From assembly GCA_037833965.1 (NCBI GenBank), contig AP031352.1:18456501-18520500 (forward strand): DNA of 64,000 bases. The letters run 5' to 3'. This document shows positions 12,460 through 24,209 of the stretch, piece by piece. The position numbers and the translations under genes were made by a program. Below the pieces are notes generated by a model. That model did no database searches. It worked only from the letters and a program-made list of their open reading frames with translations, and was not told where the DNA came from. Numbering within the stretch: the stretch's first letter is position 1; each line of letters starts with the position of its first letter. This DNA is from Marchantia polymorpha subsp. ruderalis. Lineage: Eukaryota > Streptophyta > Marchantiopsida > Marchantiales > Marchantiaceae.

Positions 12460-12793
12460 GGGAAATGTTAAATCGATCCATCTCTTTACTAAATCGACCC
12501 ATCACGAGACTTTTTTTTTTTGACGCGTCGCGGGTCGATTTAACGGTAACATAACTTATTCTTAAATTTAACTGTTATCTGCTCATCAAGAAGTCTCCAT
12601 TTGAGCGTGTGGTACATGAAATCACTTTCGACGTCCTTGGGCGTGTCGGTTTCCGTTTTCAAACTTCTGCCATACAAGCTCTTCAAGAAGCTGTTGAGAT
12701 TTACATGGTACATCTGTTTAAAGACACTAACTTGGCAGCTATTCACGGTGATGGGTCGATTTAGTAAAGAGATGGGTCGATTTAACATTTACC
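12460..12793. mobile_element. Non-autonomous TIR element (MITE-like), about 334 bp
   Basis: Near-perfect terminal inverted repeats of 46 bp delimit the unit: the left arm is 12460-12505 and the right arm is 12748-12793, with two mismatches. Each arm carries two copies of an AAATCGAYCCAT-type motif, and one more GGGTCGATTT lies just inside the left arm after a T11 tract. Both ends are flanked by TA (12458-12459 and 12794-12795), which may be a TA target duplication as in Tc1/mariner-type elements. Alternatively, the TIR may be 48 bp with an AAAA duplication. The interior has a short open frame but no transposase, so the element is non-autonomous. Superfamily is uncertain. Confidence 0.8.
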
Positions 12794-12795
12794 TA

Positions 12796-14257
12796 AAAAT
12801 ATGTTCAGAGAAAGTTAACAAAATTGACAAGATTTAGATTTAACAAGTTTAGTAATGAGTACTTGATGAAAGTTATCATTTGTTATGAATATGTCAGGTT
12901 TTCAAGAGTTGTGTTGCATGTATCTTGCATCAAATGATGGATTTGTTACTTTTGAACATGAGACTAGTAACAACTTGGTAACAAATATCGCTGTTTTTAG
13001 AGTACTTAAATATACCAACTTATCCGTAATGATTTCAAAATGTCAAAAGAATAACATTGCTTTCATATACATTTGAGGTACAAGATTAGGATCCAAAATC
13101 CTTAGAGAGCTCAAAAGCCTAGACTAGAAGATAAAGTGTAAAGTGGATAAAACTTTGAATATTGTTGCAATAAATGATATTCATATCTTAAATCAAAATT
13201 ATTGTACATAAATTGACATGAAAACTGCAGTGTAACAAATCATGAAATGATGTTGTGTTGTGATATGATCATGTTGTGTGTTGATCCAATCATTCAATGA
13301 TACTATACCACAATGATAAAATTCGATTATGGTTGGAGCTTGAACTTTTGTATCATCTTTATCATTGATTTTATGGTATCATCAATATATGTTGGTTATG
13401 ATGGAATACTTTTCCAATTTATTGAACTGATGGCATCTATTAAGTTGATGGCATATGCGCATTGATTCTTGCATGTTAAGATTCAGATTTTAAATTTACA
13501 TTCCTAAACTTGTGTAGATGGTGTGTAGATTTACAAGTTGGCCTGAACTGATCTACAATCATCACATGTCCAAGGCAGCAGTATATGGAAGTGAAGGGGA
13601 AGAGTCCTTGGACATACACACCAGTCTTTCCCAGTGTATAAAGAATGCAAACATCAGACGTCGAAAATATTTCACAAACATTTAATGTACTATGAAGCTA
13701 ATGCTCCGGCAGAAGATCAAAAGCAAAGCATTCTATAATGTAATAACCCGCCATACTTTGTTTCGGACTCTTCTCATCTAAATAAAAAGTGCTACACATT
13801 CTGTATTAAACGCGTGCATTAATATATTATTAATGCTAAGCAGGCTGAGGAGTGGATGCAATGTTCGTTTAATATGTTTTTACCCAAACCCCCAGTAAGT
13901 CGGTACGTGGCACTTTTATTCCGTCTTTTCCTGCTCTATTCTCGCGTTGCATGATAATCGCTTCTGCTGGCATTTTGTATCTGACCTCCCTGAAACCTTG
14001 CACTGAATTATTGAATAGTAAGCCATGCTGTCTTGTAACGTTCTTGGGCGAAGAGCCTTGACGTCTTACCTTGTCACGGCAAGTTTTGGATACACTTGCT
14101 ACATAATTGATCTAATATATGACTGTATATAAGAAAGCACTATCGATGATCACTAGGATTCATTTGGTCTGGACGTAATATCAGAGAGGGCACTTTATTA
14201 AGCACGTTGAAGTCAAATTTCGCATTCTGGGTGGGAAACATTCATTAGCCCAAATTA
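12796..14257. other. Intergenic DNA between two small transposons; nothing recognised
   Basis: The stretch is AT-rich at its start and mixed later. I see no gene, RNA or tandem repeat. Open frames are short (12885-13076 is the longest) and lack family signatures. Confidence 0.4.
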
Positions 14258-15116
14258 GACATTGTCAGGCCTCTCTATATAGGGCGGATTCCTTATGTTC
14301 CCTATCTCAACAAAATAAGGATAATTTTCAAATCAAAATACGGAATATAAGGAACTCGACAGTTTTCGGCCGAATTTTGACCTACATTCTCATGTTTTCG
14401 GTCGAATTTGTTGTCAATGCAATACAACTTTGAGAGAAATGGGTGTTATCTTTGATATGTGAATATACTTTTTCCATTTCAGCAAGGAGAAATCACTCTC
14501 CAGAGCGTTCAAGTGTTTGAAAATGGTTAAACTAATACTACGAAAAACTCCATGAGTTGAAGAAATCTATTTTTAAAACCTGGAATCAAACTTTTCAATC
14601 AACAGATTTTTGTGCACATAGAACATCGACTTCGTAATGTTCTCGGTTCACTATTTTATCTTTGTACTTTTATTTCCGAGAAATTTTGAGAATTTCTTGA
14701 TATTTTATAACTAGTTGAATAATTTTTTGTGTTTTCAAAGCTACAAGTGAATGAAATAACTAAGGAAACAAAATACTAGAACTTGGTTGAACTCATCAGG
14801 TGTCGCCCCAAAGTTTTAGTCAAAGATTCAGTTAGTTTCTCCAGTAAAGTAACGGTAATGAACAAAGAAATTGTCAGAAACGATCACGGCAAAGATTTAG
14901 CTGAATATTTACGTAAGTTTCTCTAGTAAAATCAACTACATCAACAAAGATTTGTCAAAAATGTCACCCCAAAGTTTTAGTTAAATGATTCCGTTAGTTT
15001 CTACACCTAGAGAACAAAGATTTTTTGTTGGAAATACGGAACTTTCTGAAAACGAAATACGGCACTTTGGCCCTCAAGTTCCGTATATGCCGTATTTAGA
15101 GAGGCCTGGACATTGT
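14258..15116. mobile_element. Non-autonomous hAT-type transposon with 8-bp target duplication
   Basis: The element proper is 14266-15108 (843 bp). It begins CAGGCCTCTCTA and ends with the reverse complement TAGAGAGGCCTG. The inverted repeat extends to about 20 bp with two mismatches. It is flanked on both sides by the identical octamer GACATTGT (14258-14265 and 15109-15116). An 8-bp duplication plus CAGG...CCTG ends is diagnostic of the hAT superfamily. The inside is AT-rich, with subterminal copies of ATACGGAA and TTTTCGGYCGAATTT. Three diverged tandem copies of a unit containing CCCAAAGTTTTAGT, GTTAGTTTCT and AACAAAGA lie at about 14800-15020. There is no transposase, so the element depends on an enzyme coded elsewhere. 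The exact duplication suggests a relatively recent insertion. Confidence 0.92.
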
Positions 15117-15650
15117 AGTGTGATATTCCATCAGACTTTAACCTGTCACACGGGGAGATCTGCCTGACATGGTCTCATGCTCTTCACAGAAACTGCAGAC
15201 TTGGGGAACCGTGCATTCATCAATACTCTCATGTTTTCAGGTGCCCTGAAATACAGTTGCAAATTCTGCTGTGAAGCTTAGGAGTTGGCTGTGGATGAGG
15301 TGTATCTCTAAAGAAATTTATGCCATCGTCTTGAGATTTCTTGCTTGCTCATCCTGTGGGGCGAAGTACACCTTATTGGTAAGTGAATAGAGAATTTAAG
15401 ACCTTCATGTCCACACGCGTTGAGCTCAAATCTAAGCTTCGCCTTGTCTACATGCACAGAACTGTTATTGTGTAGTCGAGTATGGTCTCAATAGATCCAC
15501 CACGACCTTGAGCCTGCAAGAGAGAAACAAAAGTGTGAACATCTTACAAGAAGAGAGAGCTGCTGGTGTTTCATCTCAGATTGTCTTGGTTAAATGGAGC
15601 AAGTTGTTAGCAGCATCTAGATGTAAATAGTAAGGAACATCGTTTCACCT

Positions 15651-18600
15651 TCACGATTTAGATTGAACAAACCTTGACAAAAGTGGTGTTGGATTGTAAG
15701 GGAAAAGTGCATGTGAATGAAGATCCTCAACGCGATTCTTCAAACCCTGTAGAAAATCTGCAGCTTTGCCCAAGAAATAATTTGGAAGATGAACTCGTTC
15801 ATTTCCAGCATTGTCTGCAGTATCATCACCATTGCAGTCACACCGGCACCTGCCATGTTGTTCAGCTGCATTTCTTTTGAGATTCATGTAATTATGAATT
15901 ACTACGTCATCGTAAGGAACTACGCCATGTGAACACATCTGTTGATAGGAACAAAGTTTACATCGCATTGTATGACTGTTCACAGTACACTCCTTGAGCC
16001 CGTGACCTCGATTTGCACAATGTTTATCGGCATTTGACCAAGGGCTTGCATGTACAAAATCAGGCCATGAGTCACTGATATGACGAAGAGACCTGCGGAT
16101 AACAAAGCATAAGGATTCAGTATACCCTCTTTACTTGTCACACTCAAGATGTACGGAGTGGGAATGACAATCTAGACCAAAAAAGTAGGTGAAGAAGCTA
16201 GATTGTTTGACTGCGTTTGTCTCCAGGTTATCACGGACCGATGAAGAATAAACAATTGAAGACACGGATTGTCCTGTTAAGAGTTGAGCTGCTGATTCCT
16301 GCTTTCTTTCTTCGTAATTTCTGTACTCGACTTACACAAATAGACAGCTTGTGGGCTACAGCGCAACCAAGTGTTACTCACCTCAGTAAATATGTGAGGC
16401 ACAATACACCACTTGTCTTTGATATAAGCAATTTTTCGATTGTTGCATAATCGAAGTTTATCTTCAGAGGAATCAAGTTCAGCAGGCCAGGATAAAAAGA
16501 CACTATATCATCAGTAAATTTAATCGAAAATCGTAAAGCAAACAAGAACAGTGGAAATTAAACAACAATCGTTCCTTCGCTATCATACTGTGGGTTGCAG
16601 TCACGGATTTTTGGACCTGTTTAGAATGAAACAATTGAAAGCTTTCAACTTACGGCAGCTAAGAATGCATGAATCAATCTGCTGGGACGAAAAGCTTCGA
16701 CCGCAATTCTGCAAAACATATCCTCTTTTGGATGTTTTGGGCACATAAATACACTGGACAAAAATTGCATATCTGCAAGTTGCAGCATCGTCATCAAGAG
16801 TAGATCGTCCTGCATAAGAAAAGAATCATACAGCATGATTCTTGGTGACCGAGGTATGAAGCTGTACTTATTAGGGTATGCCTGTCAGTCTGCAGACCAA
16901 AATCCCTGATCTTCGTAAGGAGATGCTATTGTGACAGATGGGAACGAGCAAGTAAGATGGGATCAAGAGATCACATTTCGAACAACAGATTGATATTGAT
17001 TCTCTCTTTGAAACGAGGTTCATGGCGTACCACTGAAGATAAGACTAGACGACCAGCGGATCAGTGCAGGTCGTGTACCTGTGAAGGATGGTGGAGCCTA
17101 GTGCAGGAAGTATGGGAGAGGCGAGACCAATAAGGCAGATTTGTAAATAACTGAATGTTTTACCATCCACACTGCATGACTTCAACACTGACCTCTTCGA
17201 CATAGAGTTGAATAAATGAGTTCGAGAGTTGCTTCACCGACGCACATATCTCTGTGGGTTGGGCAAATTCTTTGGGGAATCCGCTCACTCCCAACTGATA
17301 TTGTCTGTCCATCCAATCTCGTAAGTACACTCGGGATGGTAGATCACATGAACACTGTAGAGTGAGTTCCTCCCAACTTCGTTTCGCTGGTAAGACCACT
17401 CCCGGCTGCGCATTATCGGAGACCCTGTCTGTGTGTGCTTTTCGATATGTGGCATGCGCAATTCTCAATAGAATCAATAAGGCACGTCTCTGCAACCGTC
17501 GAACGGAGGGGACTGCAGAAGGTTCCGTTTTCAAGGAGACAAGCAAGGATTCAGCAAAAGGAGATTCATTTAGAAAGTTATTTCTCTCGTCATAGTCTTG
17601 TAAGCTGAATTCCAAGAGATCTGACCCATGGAAACGAAGAAATGTGTAACAGGAAGAGCCCAAAGATGGCTTGATATCAAACCATTTTGAAAGTTTCAGC
17701 ATGAACATCTGCAATAAGAGGAAACCACACACAGCTTCAACATTGACGTTAATGATATTAAGTTGAAGATACAGATAGTTTTTTTTGGTAAGTCTGGCGT
17801 ATGGCAGTATGATCTACTTGGGGATCACAAAAATCAGTACTAATGAGTCTAGAAACCTTTGAGGGTACAGGTTGGACAATATGAAAACATACTTCTGGTC
17901 ACATACATATGGAATTAAAAGTTACACACTAATTTTACTCAAAAGCACACCTTTACTAAACATAAAGAAAGGCAGGGCTAATGAAAGCATGAGAACATGA
18001 ACAGAAGAAGACGTCAGGGATATCATGATATACCAGAAGCTTGTGTCTTAGGTATGTCGAGATGCAACTTCTCCCAGAGCAATTCTTATGTGGAGGGAGG
18101 GCAGAGCTAGATATAACAGGTATCAAAGCAAGCGACATGTTGAGATAGGCCCCACGAGTTACATCATTTTGATTTTCTGGGTCGGATATCAAAGTCAGCA
18201 TGCCAGATCCGGTACATAGCAGTCGCAACAGGGCTCCCAAACTTAATTCTCTGGTTAACCTTGACATTGTAGGCTTACTGCAAGGTTTACTTAATTGCTC
18301 GCCTGCTTTTTTTTGTTCTTCTGCAATGCAGATGGCATTTGTCAACTTGCTCATCCTGGTCGTCAGCATACAAAGGAAAACCTCTAAATTCTCCGCATTT
18401 AACCTGGGAAGTGGCTCATCTTCAATATTCTCGTCAGATGATTTCAGACAGCGTTTCAAGCTTTGGTGAAGTGCCTGTAGAGTGTTGGAAGTTGCCAAAA
18501 GGCAAGCATCTTCATGTGCCGGAGTATTCGGTTCTGATTTTCCATTGCGTAAAAATAATTTTCCGTATACTTGGACCTCTTTCAAAAGCGATGGATCTGG

Positions 18601-19899
18601 ACAGGAGGCCCAACATTGTGCATCTTTCCACAAAGCAAGCAGAAATGATGGCCACAGATCTCTTTTCTGCATCTCCAAGTTCAGAACGCACGTTAGATAC
18701 TTTACATATTCGGCATACAACATGGATCAATACAAAAAAAACTGGACTTTGGAAAACAGGAAGAGGCTATGTAGATGACCATCCTTTACATATTCAACTC
18801 TACTGATCATGTGAAAGCGATCAGATTGTCACGCACACCAACCAGTAATTCCAGTTCTCAGCATGACCAACTATTCCTTCAACCAGGAGGGAACAAACTT
18901 CAATTTGTCGAGCTACGATACTCGTAATGAAATACTTTAGAGGGTAAGACAAACTTACTTTCTTTCGTAGATAATCCGAAAGAGCCACAAGTGTTTTGAC
19001 TGCTGCGTATGCCAGCACTTGGTTTGGGCTCTTCAGAAGTCCCATCTATTCGCAGAGGAAATAATGTCAACATCGTAAGGACACAACATATACTTTTTCC
19101 TATTCACTATTTCAGCAATTCAGACGGGTTGGATTTGGTGGTTGAAACTGATCAGGATTCAGTTTCCTTTCGAAGATAGTCTAAAACACAGACCATGAAC
19201 TTGATGCCGAATGAGTTTTCATCTTCCTTATCCGAAGCTCTCACTTGAGCAATCTCTACTTCGTCGTTTCGATTGCTCCTTGCGCGTATTCTAAACTGCC
19301 GTAAGTTGAAGGCCTGGATAGAAAAGTTAACCTTGTTACTAGTGGATAGTTCACCACCACCAAGGAGGATAAATCAAATGAAATTGATGGGCGAGCAGAT
19401 TACGCTTACCTCACTTTCTGTGTTCTGAGAATTCTCTAGCAATTTTCTTGCCTGTCAAGAGCCCACAGTAATGGTTAAGGAATAACATCGGATCCAGAAA
19501 ATTCCGACACAACAACCCAAACATAAAAATAAAGTCTACTCATCCTGCAAGACAGATATTGTTCCTTAAAAACAAAAGAAAACAGAACCACAGAATTGAA
19601 TTCCTGGTTAGAGTGCCGAAGAAAGATTCAACTAAACAATAACTATTCCATCCTCGGCTGCTAACGAGGCAATGGCTGGAAAATGGCCAATCACCTTACA
19701 TGCCATTTAAGCTGCAGAGCAGATTACAAAAGTAGAGAAGAAAGTGGAGATATGGAGATTTCTCAGTATTTGAATTCGGCAATACACAGGCGAAACAGAG
19801 GAATAAGCCATTTTTTATTCGAACAGAACAGTGATAGTGAACCAGCTCAGAATATCTTACTTGAGACAGGCGGGTCAGAAGCAGGGAGTCACTCAACAT
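15651..19899 (-). CDS. Protein LINES homolog
   Basis: Multi-exon minus-strand gene. Exons with matching phase: 19861-19899, 19410-19451, 19194-19313, 18959-19045, 18034-18699, 17193-17708, 16654-16809, 16382-16461 and 15651-16092 (stop 15651). An exon between 18959 and 18699 is probably missing from this list, and the donor at 19194 (ATG|GTCTGT) is weak. The C-terminus matches the Lines family C-terminal domain: LYVEE|DDLLLMTMLQL, then LISKTSGVLCLTYLLR|SLRHIS, and the terminal motif LHSHALFPYNPTPLLSRF. The central exon carries KRDLWPSFLLALWKDAQCWA and an SCPDPSLLKEVQVYG-type stretch shared with plant LINES-like proteins. The family is helical and of uncertain biochemical role. The start ATG at 19899 was chosen because the same frame has a stop just upstream. 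An 83-aa frame beginning at 20144 overlaps it and may be a uORF. Confidence 0.85.
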
Positions 19900-20144
19900 T
19901 GGATAGCACTCGAGCTTTGCGATCGAAATTCAAATCCTCCAGGCAATAGGAAGTTTCTATTCGCAACCGGAAATTGGACAGCAAAGGTCCGGTGAAGAAA
20001 TTGATCCGAAGAAACATCTGCACACCTCAGCTCATCTTTCCTCGCTCGCTCTTCTCTCTCGTCCCACCCTTTGAAAACCTCTTGTGAGTTTTCACTAATA
20101 AAAGAGCTTGAAGGAGTTTCGGCAAATCTCTTGAACTCCGTCAT
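19893..20144 (-). other. 83-codon upstream ORF overlapping the LINES start
   Basis: A frame starts with ATG at 20144 and ends in TGA at 19893-19895, overlapping the chosen LINES start (ATGTTGA) by seven bases. It resembles no N-terminus I know for the LINES family. If transcribed in the leader it would act as an overlapping uORF that could limit translation of the main frame. It could instead be a true N-terminal exon followed by an unseen splice or frameshift. Confidence 0.35.
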
Positions 20145-21345
20145 GCCAGACCTGAATCGTCAAAGACAGAGAACAGACTCCAGAGTCATCACCTAGACAA
20201 GCGCGACATTGTATCCCATTAAGATCCGTGCGCAGGGATCTCTAGGATGATGACGAGCACAAGTGTTTCTACCTGCCCCGCAAGAATCTGCAAGACTACA
20301 ATATTTCAGATGTGGATGGTAATGTCACTTCCTCTCCGGTGTTTTGACGATCAGCCATTCGGCAGATTAAGTGCACTGTCTTCTTCGGTGCCTGTAGCGT
20401 GGGCATGTGCAGAGTGAGACGGAATTGGAAGGACAATGAGAAAGCAGCTCATGAACCAGGCCCGCGCAGGGGATTGCATCAGACTGGTGTGTGTTACAAG
20501 AGGAGCCAATACTTGGAGGGCTCTAGAGTATACGCATTTGGTTTATTGACGCATTTGGTTTGTCTTCTTCTTCTGCAGCATTCCTTTATTACAATCCCGT
20601 AGTCCTCATGTGCGAGGACCTCACAGATCCAGTGCTTGTGTTTTGCCCGTCGTAAGAGGGGCTCTTGGCATGTTCAAGTTTGCATGGCAAAGGGCGACTG
20701 TCTTGAAGTAAGAAATGAAGGTGAGCACACCAGTGTCCCTCTCATCACCCGGGGCTCGAACCCGGAAATCGTCGGATGAATGCCAAGGGCCTCGATTCTT
20801 CGTGGTTTCAAGGCTTCACACCTAAAAAGCAGGAAGTGAAAGCTAGTGTTTGATATGTGTGGTTCTCCCATAGAACAGAGATGATAACAAGATCAAACGG
20901 CTGAATCCACATCAGTCCATCCACCGAACCTGGAATCGGCGATGGCTGCATGTGTGTTGGTGAACTTTTCTAGGTCCTTGTCATCCATTCCGCCCCATGA
21001 AACCTCGGCAGTGCCTGGGCGAGTTGTTTTGGAGAATTTAATTGGACTTCCTGTGATGATTCCACATCTACTTTGTTCAAAATAATCAAATTCCTTTCAG
21101 CACATAGTATAAATTTATGGTAGAGTCCGTAACTTGAGCATTTCAGCACCTCTAGATGTACGTGTAATACACGCTTTCGGAGCTTTGAACATGGGGTGTT
21201 GAAGTAGGAAGTTTCAGAATCCAAGGGACATCTAAAGTAAGCTTCATACGGTATATTCAAATTTGAGATTGTTATAGCTAACTTGATCTCATATAAATTA
21301 ATTGCTTGATAAGGGCTTGTTGCTAAAAGGTCTATATCTCGTCCC
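20145..21345. other. Intergenic and 3' UTR sequence; isolated Pol III B-box-like motif
   Basis: No gene is supported. The part nearest 21345 is probably the 3' UTR of the zinc-ribbon gene. On the minus strand, 20748-20765 reads CCGGGTTCGAGCCCCGGG, an excellent B-box (GGTTCGAGCC) within a 5-bp T-stem. No matching acceptor or anticodon stem surrounds it, so it is not a functional tRNA. It may mark a tRNA-derived SINE relic. Confidence 0.4.
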
Positions 21346-22582
21346 TCAGTCGCCTTCCCAAGTTTGGCCGCACGAAGAACTGCAGCATACAAATATCAAC
21401 GCTCTCCTTGCATCAGGTGGTGCTGGGTTGTTCCTTTTCCTCCTTTGGATCTCCATTCTCCTCGTGACTTCCTCGCTCCTTAGCTTCTCTTCCCACTTGG
21501 CAGTTGCTTCAAGGCTTCTCTCGTCAGGATGCGATTTTCTACGTTGGCGAAGTTTTTCCTTCTTCCACCTGGCAATTTCCTCCTCTTCATCCCAATCAGA
21601 ATCGTAAATATCCTGCTCAGATAAGGTAGAAGTGGTTCAAAACTCGTGACTTACATTCATGATTGAGTAAGAAAAAGACAATGTAATATGAATTGTGATG
21701 TTAGATGTTGAACACAGATGTAGAATGTGGCTCATGACCAGTGGAGAGAAAAACACGGTTCATGACCAAAGTTGGGCTGACTTTTTCAATTCCTATTTAC
21801 TAGGTCATCATGGTGACTACAGACGAATAATCAAGATATTGCTATACCTGACTGAGATTAAAAGCTGGCGTTTTACTGCTTCCATTTGTTCGAGCAATAT
21901 TGGGTTTATTCTCCACCCACTCCTGATCAGCCAGATTAGACAATTACAACCAGTGTTTTCACTTCTTAATGAAAAAAAAAGTTCATCTCAACCTCATAGT
22001 ACTCCTAGCTTCAACCGACAAATTCTACTTCAGTGTTTCAAACCGTGTGCTACAAGGAGGCTTTCAACGTACTTCAAAAAATCCTGCTTCTCCATGTCCA
22101 CAATGAGGGCAGCGAACTTCTTTGGTAATAGGGATGGTTTCCTTTTCCTCCAAGTAATCAGGAAACTCCTTAAGGTACACAACAACGTTATCTGCTCGAG
22201 TCTAGAATCAAATTCAAATGTTAAATTGTATAGCAACGTCTTAACACCAAAAATTTCCATTCAAAATTACTGCCACAAAAAACGAAACCATTAGAGTGAT
22301 CTGTATTCTGAGAAGTCATGCCATATTTGCAGTTTTCGAGATATACCAAAGATGTGGAACTTTGAGAATTGGCACCTTGTATGAGCATCTGTTACAGATC
22401 AGCCACAGCTGAATATTCTCATCGTCCTCATAATGCAACAGCTTTTCACTGCACATCTCTCGCAGCCATCGTAAGTCAACACCTATGCCTTTTAGCAACA
22501 TGCATTGAGAGCTGAATTGTATCACTTTGTAGACTGTAAGAACATACCAGTTCGGACAGAATTTGATTCCCCTCATGTCCAT
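21346..22582 (-). CDS. RPB9/RPC11-like zinc-ribbon protein with split second ribbon
   Basis: Five exons in phase: 22548-22582, 22376-22448, 22073-22201, 21848-21922 and 21346-21612, encoding 192 aa. It begins MDMRGIKFCPNC, like RNA polymerase subunits RPB9 and RPC11. The first ribbon is C9-x2-C12 ... C30-x2-C33, followed by RADNVVVYLKE (compare the ADNxCVYRNE region of RPB9). The second ribbon opens with KEVRCPHCGHGEAGFF (C67, C70) and closes with FVCCSSSCGQTW (C180, C185), the RPB9/RPC11 spelling. The two halves are normally about 25-28 residues apart. Here 109 residues separate C70 from C180. The insert includes an acidic segment (SDWDEEEE) and a long basic helix rich in Lys, Arg and Glu. 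The protein may be a specialised polymerase or TFIIS-like factor; function is inferred only. Coding could extend upstream of 22582, since the frame is open to an acceptor at 22648. Confidence 0.75.
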
Positions 22583-23283
22583 CTCAACGACAGCTTTGGA
22601 AGAGAGCTTTGGAGTGGAGCAAATGAATCTGCTCCAGTCTGCAGTTATCTGCGACAATCCATAAGAAGCTGATGTAAACCATATTCCGGAAATCCTAGGA
22701 AAAGGCGATGAGTTGCCTGAGTTAAGTTTACATTAGATTGATAGCCCACAAGTTATTACATGAAGCGTGATGTATCAGGAATTACAGAGAGCCAATTTTT
22801 TTAAAAAAAAACCTTTTCTCATACGAGGTACAGGGTGATGATCCTCTACAGAATCATCACCCGTCCCCTGTTTTGGCAAACCTTCCCAACACTGTGTCGG
22901 TTGTTGCTTGAGACTACCTATCTTGGAAAGTTACTACAACGACCTCCGCCATGGAGAGTGACATTCTTAAATCCTAGGAAAAATCAATCAGCATTATGGG
23001 GCGATCTCTAGCCGTTGTTTCCATTTAAGAAAAACCACGAGGAGAAAGTTGTCTGAGCTTCAGATGGATAAGTTTGTTAAAAAAATCTTTGTAGAAGTTC
23101 TTCCCTTTGAGCTACATTTGGAATGTACTCGGTTGCTATCACAGATATCAAATGCAAACATGTCCTTATCCATATACAAGTATATGATAGGAAGAGTATC
23201 TAGTTAGCAAAGTCTAAACAAACATATTTCGTGTCCCATAACATGAAAGTCACAGAGCTCTTGTTCCGTATATCCACTAGTCA

Positions 23284-23856
23284 TCACTGCTTCGCGAAAA
23301 CTGTGAAATTTCTTGTCAGGATGGAAAGAGCACAAGTTTTCCTACAATCAAAGGATAGGACTAGGTTTACTAGTTCTGTCACCAGAGTCAAAGTAGTGAG
23401 AAAGTCCTAGTTGTGAGTGACAATTATAAAAAGCTTCTCCCTATCTGCTTCTACGACGTAATATAGCTGAAATAGCATAATAAATACCTCAGGACAATCT
23501 GCTCACCTTCTATCCATGAGTTCCCGATTCTTCAGCATGTTGAAACACGAATACATGCCGGCACTCATGACTTCCGTCTTGATCTGCAACATGGGGTACA
23601 TATGACTTAGGTCAAAATTCTATCTGATTCGCTCTACAGATGATCAAAAGACATTATCCATATTCTACATCGATTAAACATGTTCATCACTCTTAATCAT
23701 TCCTCCCTCCAAAAACACACCTTCTGTATGAATCGGTGCCATTGATGGCCGACTTCTAAGGACTGTAAACTGCACATGCAACAGCTTACCTTGCCACCTG
23801 GTGACATAACTTTGCATACACCAACTGCGAAGAATCGGATCTTCACGCTTTGGATG
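23284..23856 (-). CDS. Candidate exons of an unrecognised gene (partial)
   Basis: On the minus strand a segment ending at 23790 (coding from about 23856) reads KIRFFAVGVCKVMSPGGK before a GTAAGC donor. A second exon at 23507-23583 follows a good acceptor and reads IKTEVMSAGMYSCFNMLKNR before a GTGAGC donor, in phase with the first. A possible terminal exon after about 23342 would end at TGA 23284-23286. I do not recognise the family. Upstream sequence to 24203 (an 87-codon frame starting MMFLQEF) may belong to the same gene. These could also be 5' exons of the zinc-ribbon gene, but the splice phases I tried do not connect. Confidence 0.35.
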
Positions 23857-24209
23857 ATATGTAAAGATTAGAGGTTGATTTAGAAAGACAGGATTTCAAT
23901 GAACTCATGATTGGGATCTGGTTGATTCTCGTATTAAAACTACTGAGATAATTCTCTACATCTGAGATGATGGCGGACACCGCCTATAAGAAAATTCTGG
24001 GTCAGAAAAGGTCTATTTGAGAGTGGTGGCAATTCCTGCATTATCTCCTGACGAATAATCCCGTTACCCTCAATGCCTAAAGACATCAACCTTGAATCCA
24101 CTCTGCTGAACTTAGTGAGCCACTCTTGAATCGCTACCAAATGGGGAATCAAGGTATCAAAGATACATCCCCCTTCTTCACGAAATTCTTGCAGAAACAT
24201 CACACCGTT

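Noticed and set aside
20674-20871. Functional tRNA around the B-box
   Set aside because: No anticodon stem, D-arm or matching acceptor stem could be drawn around the T-arm.
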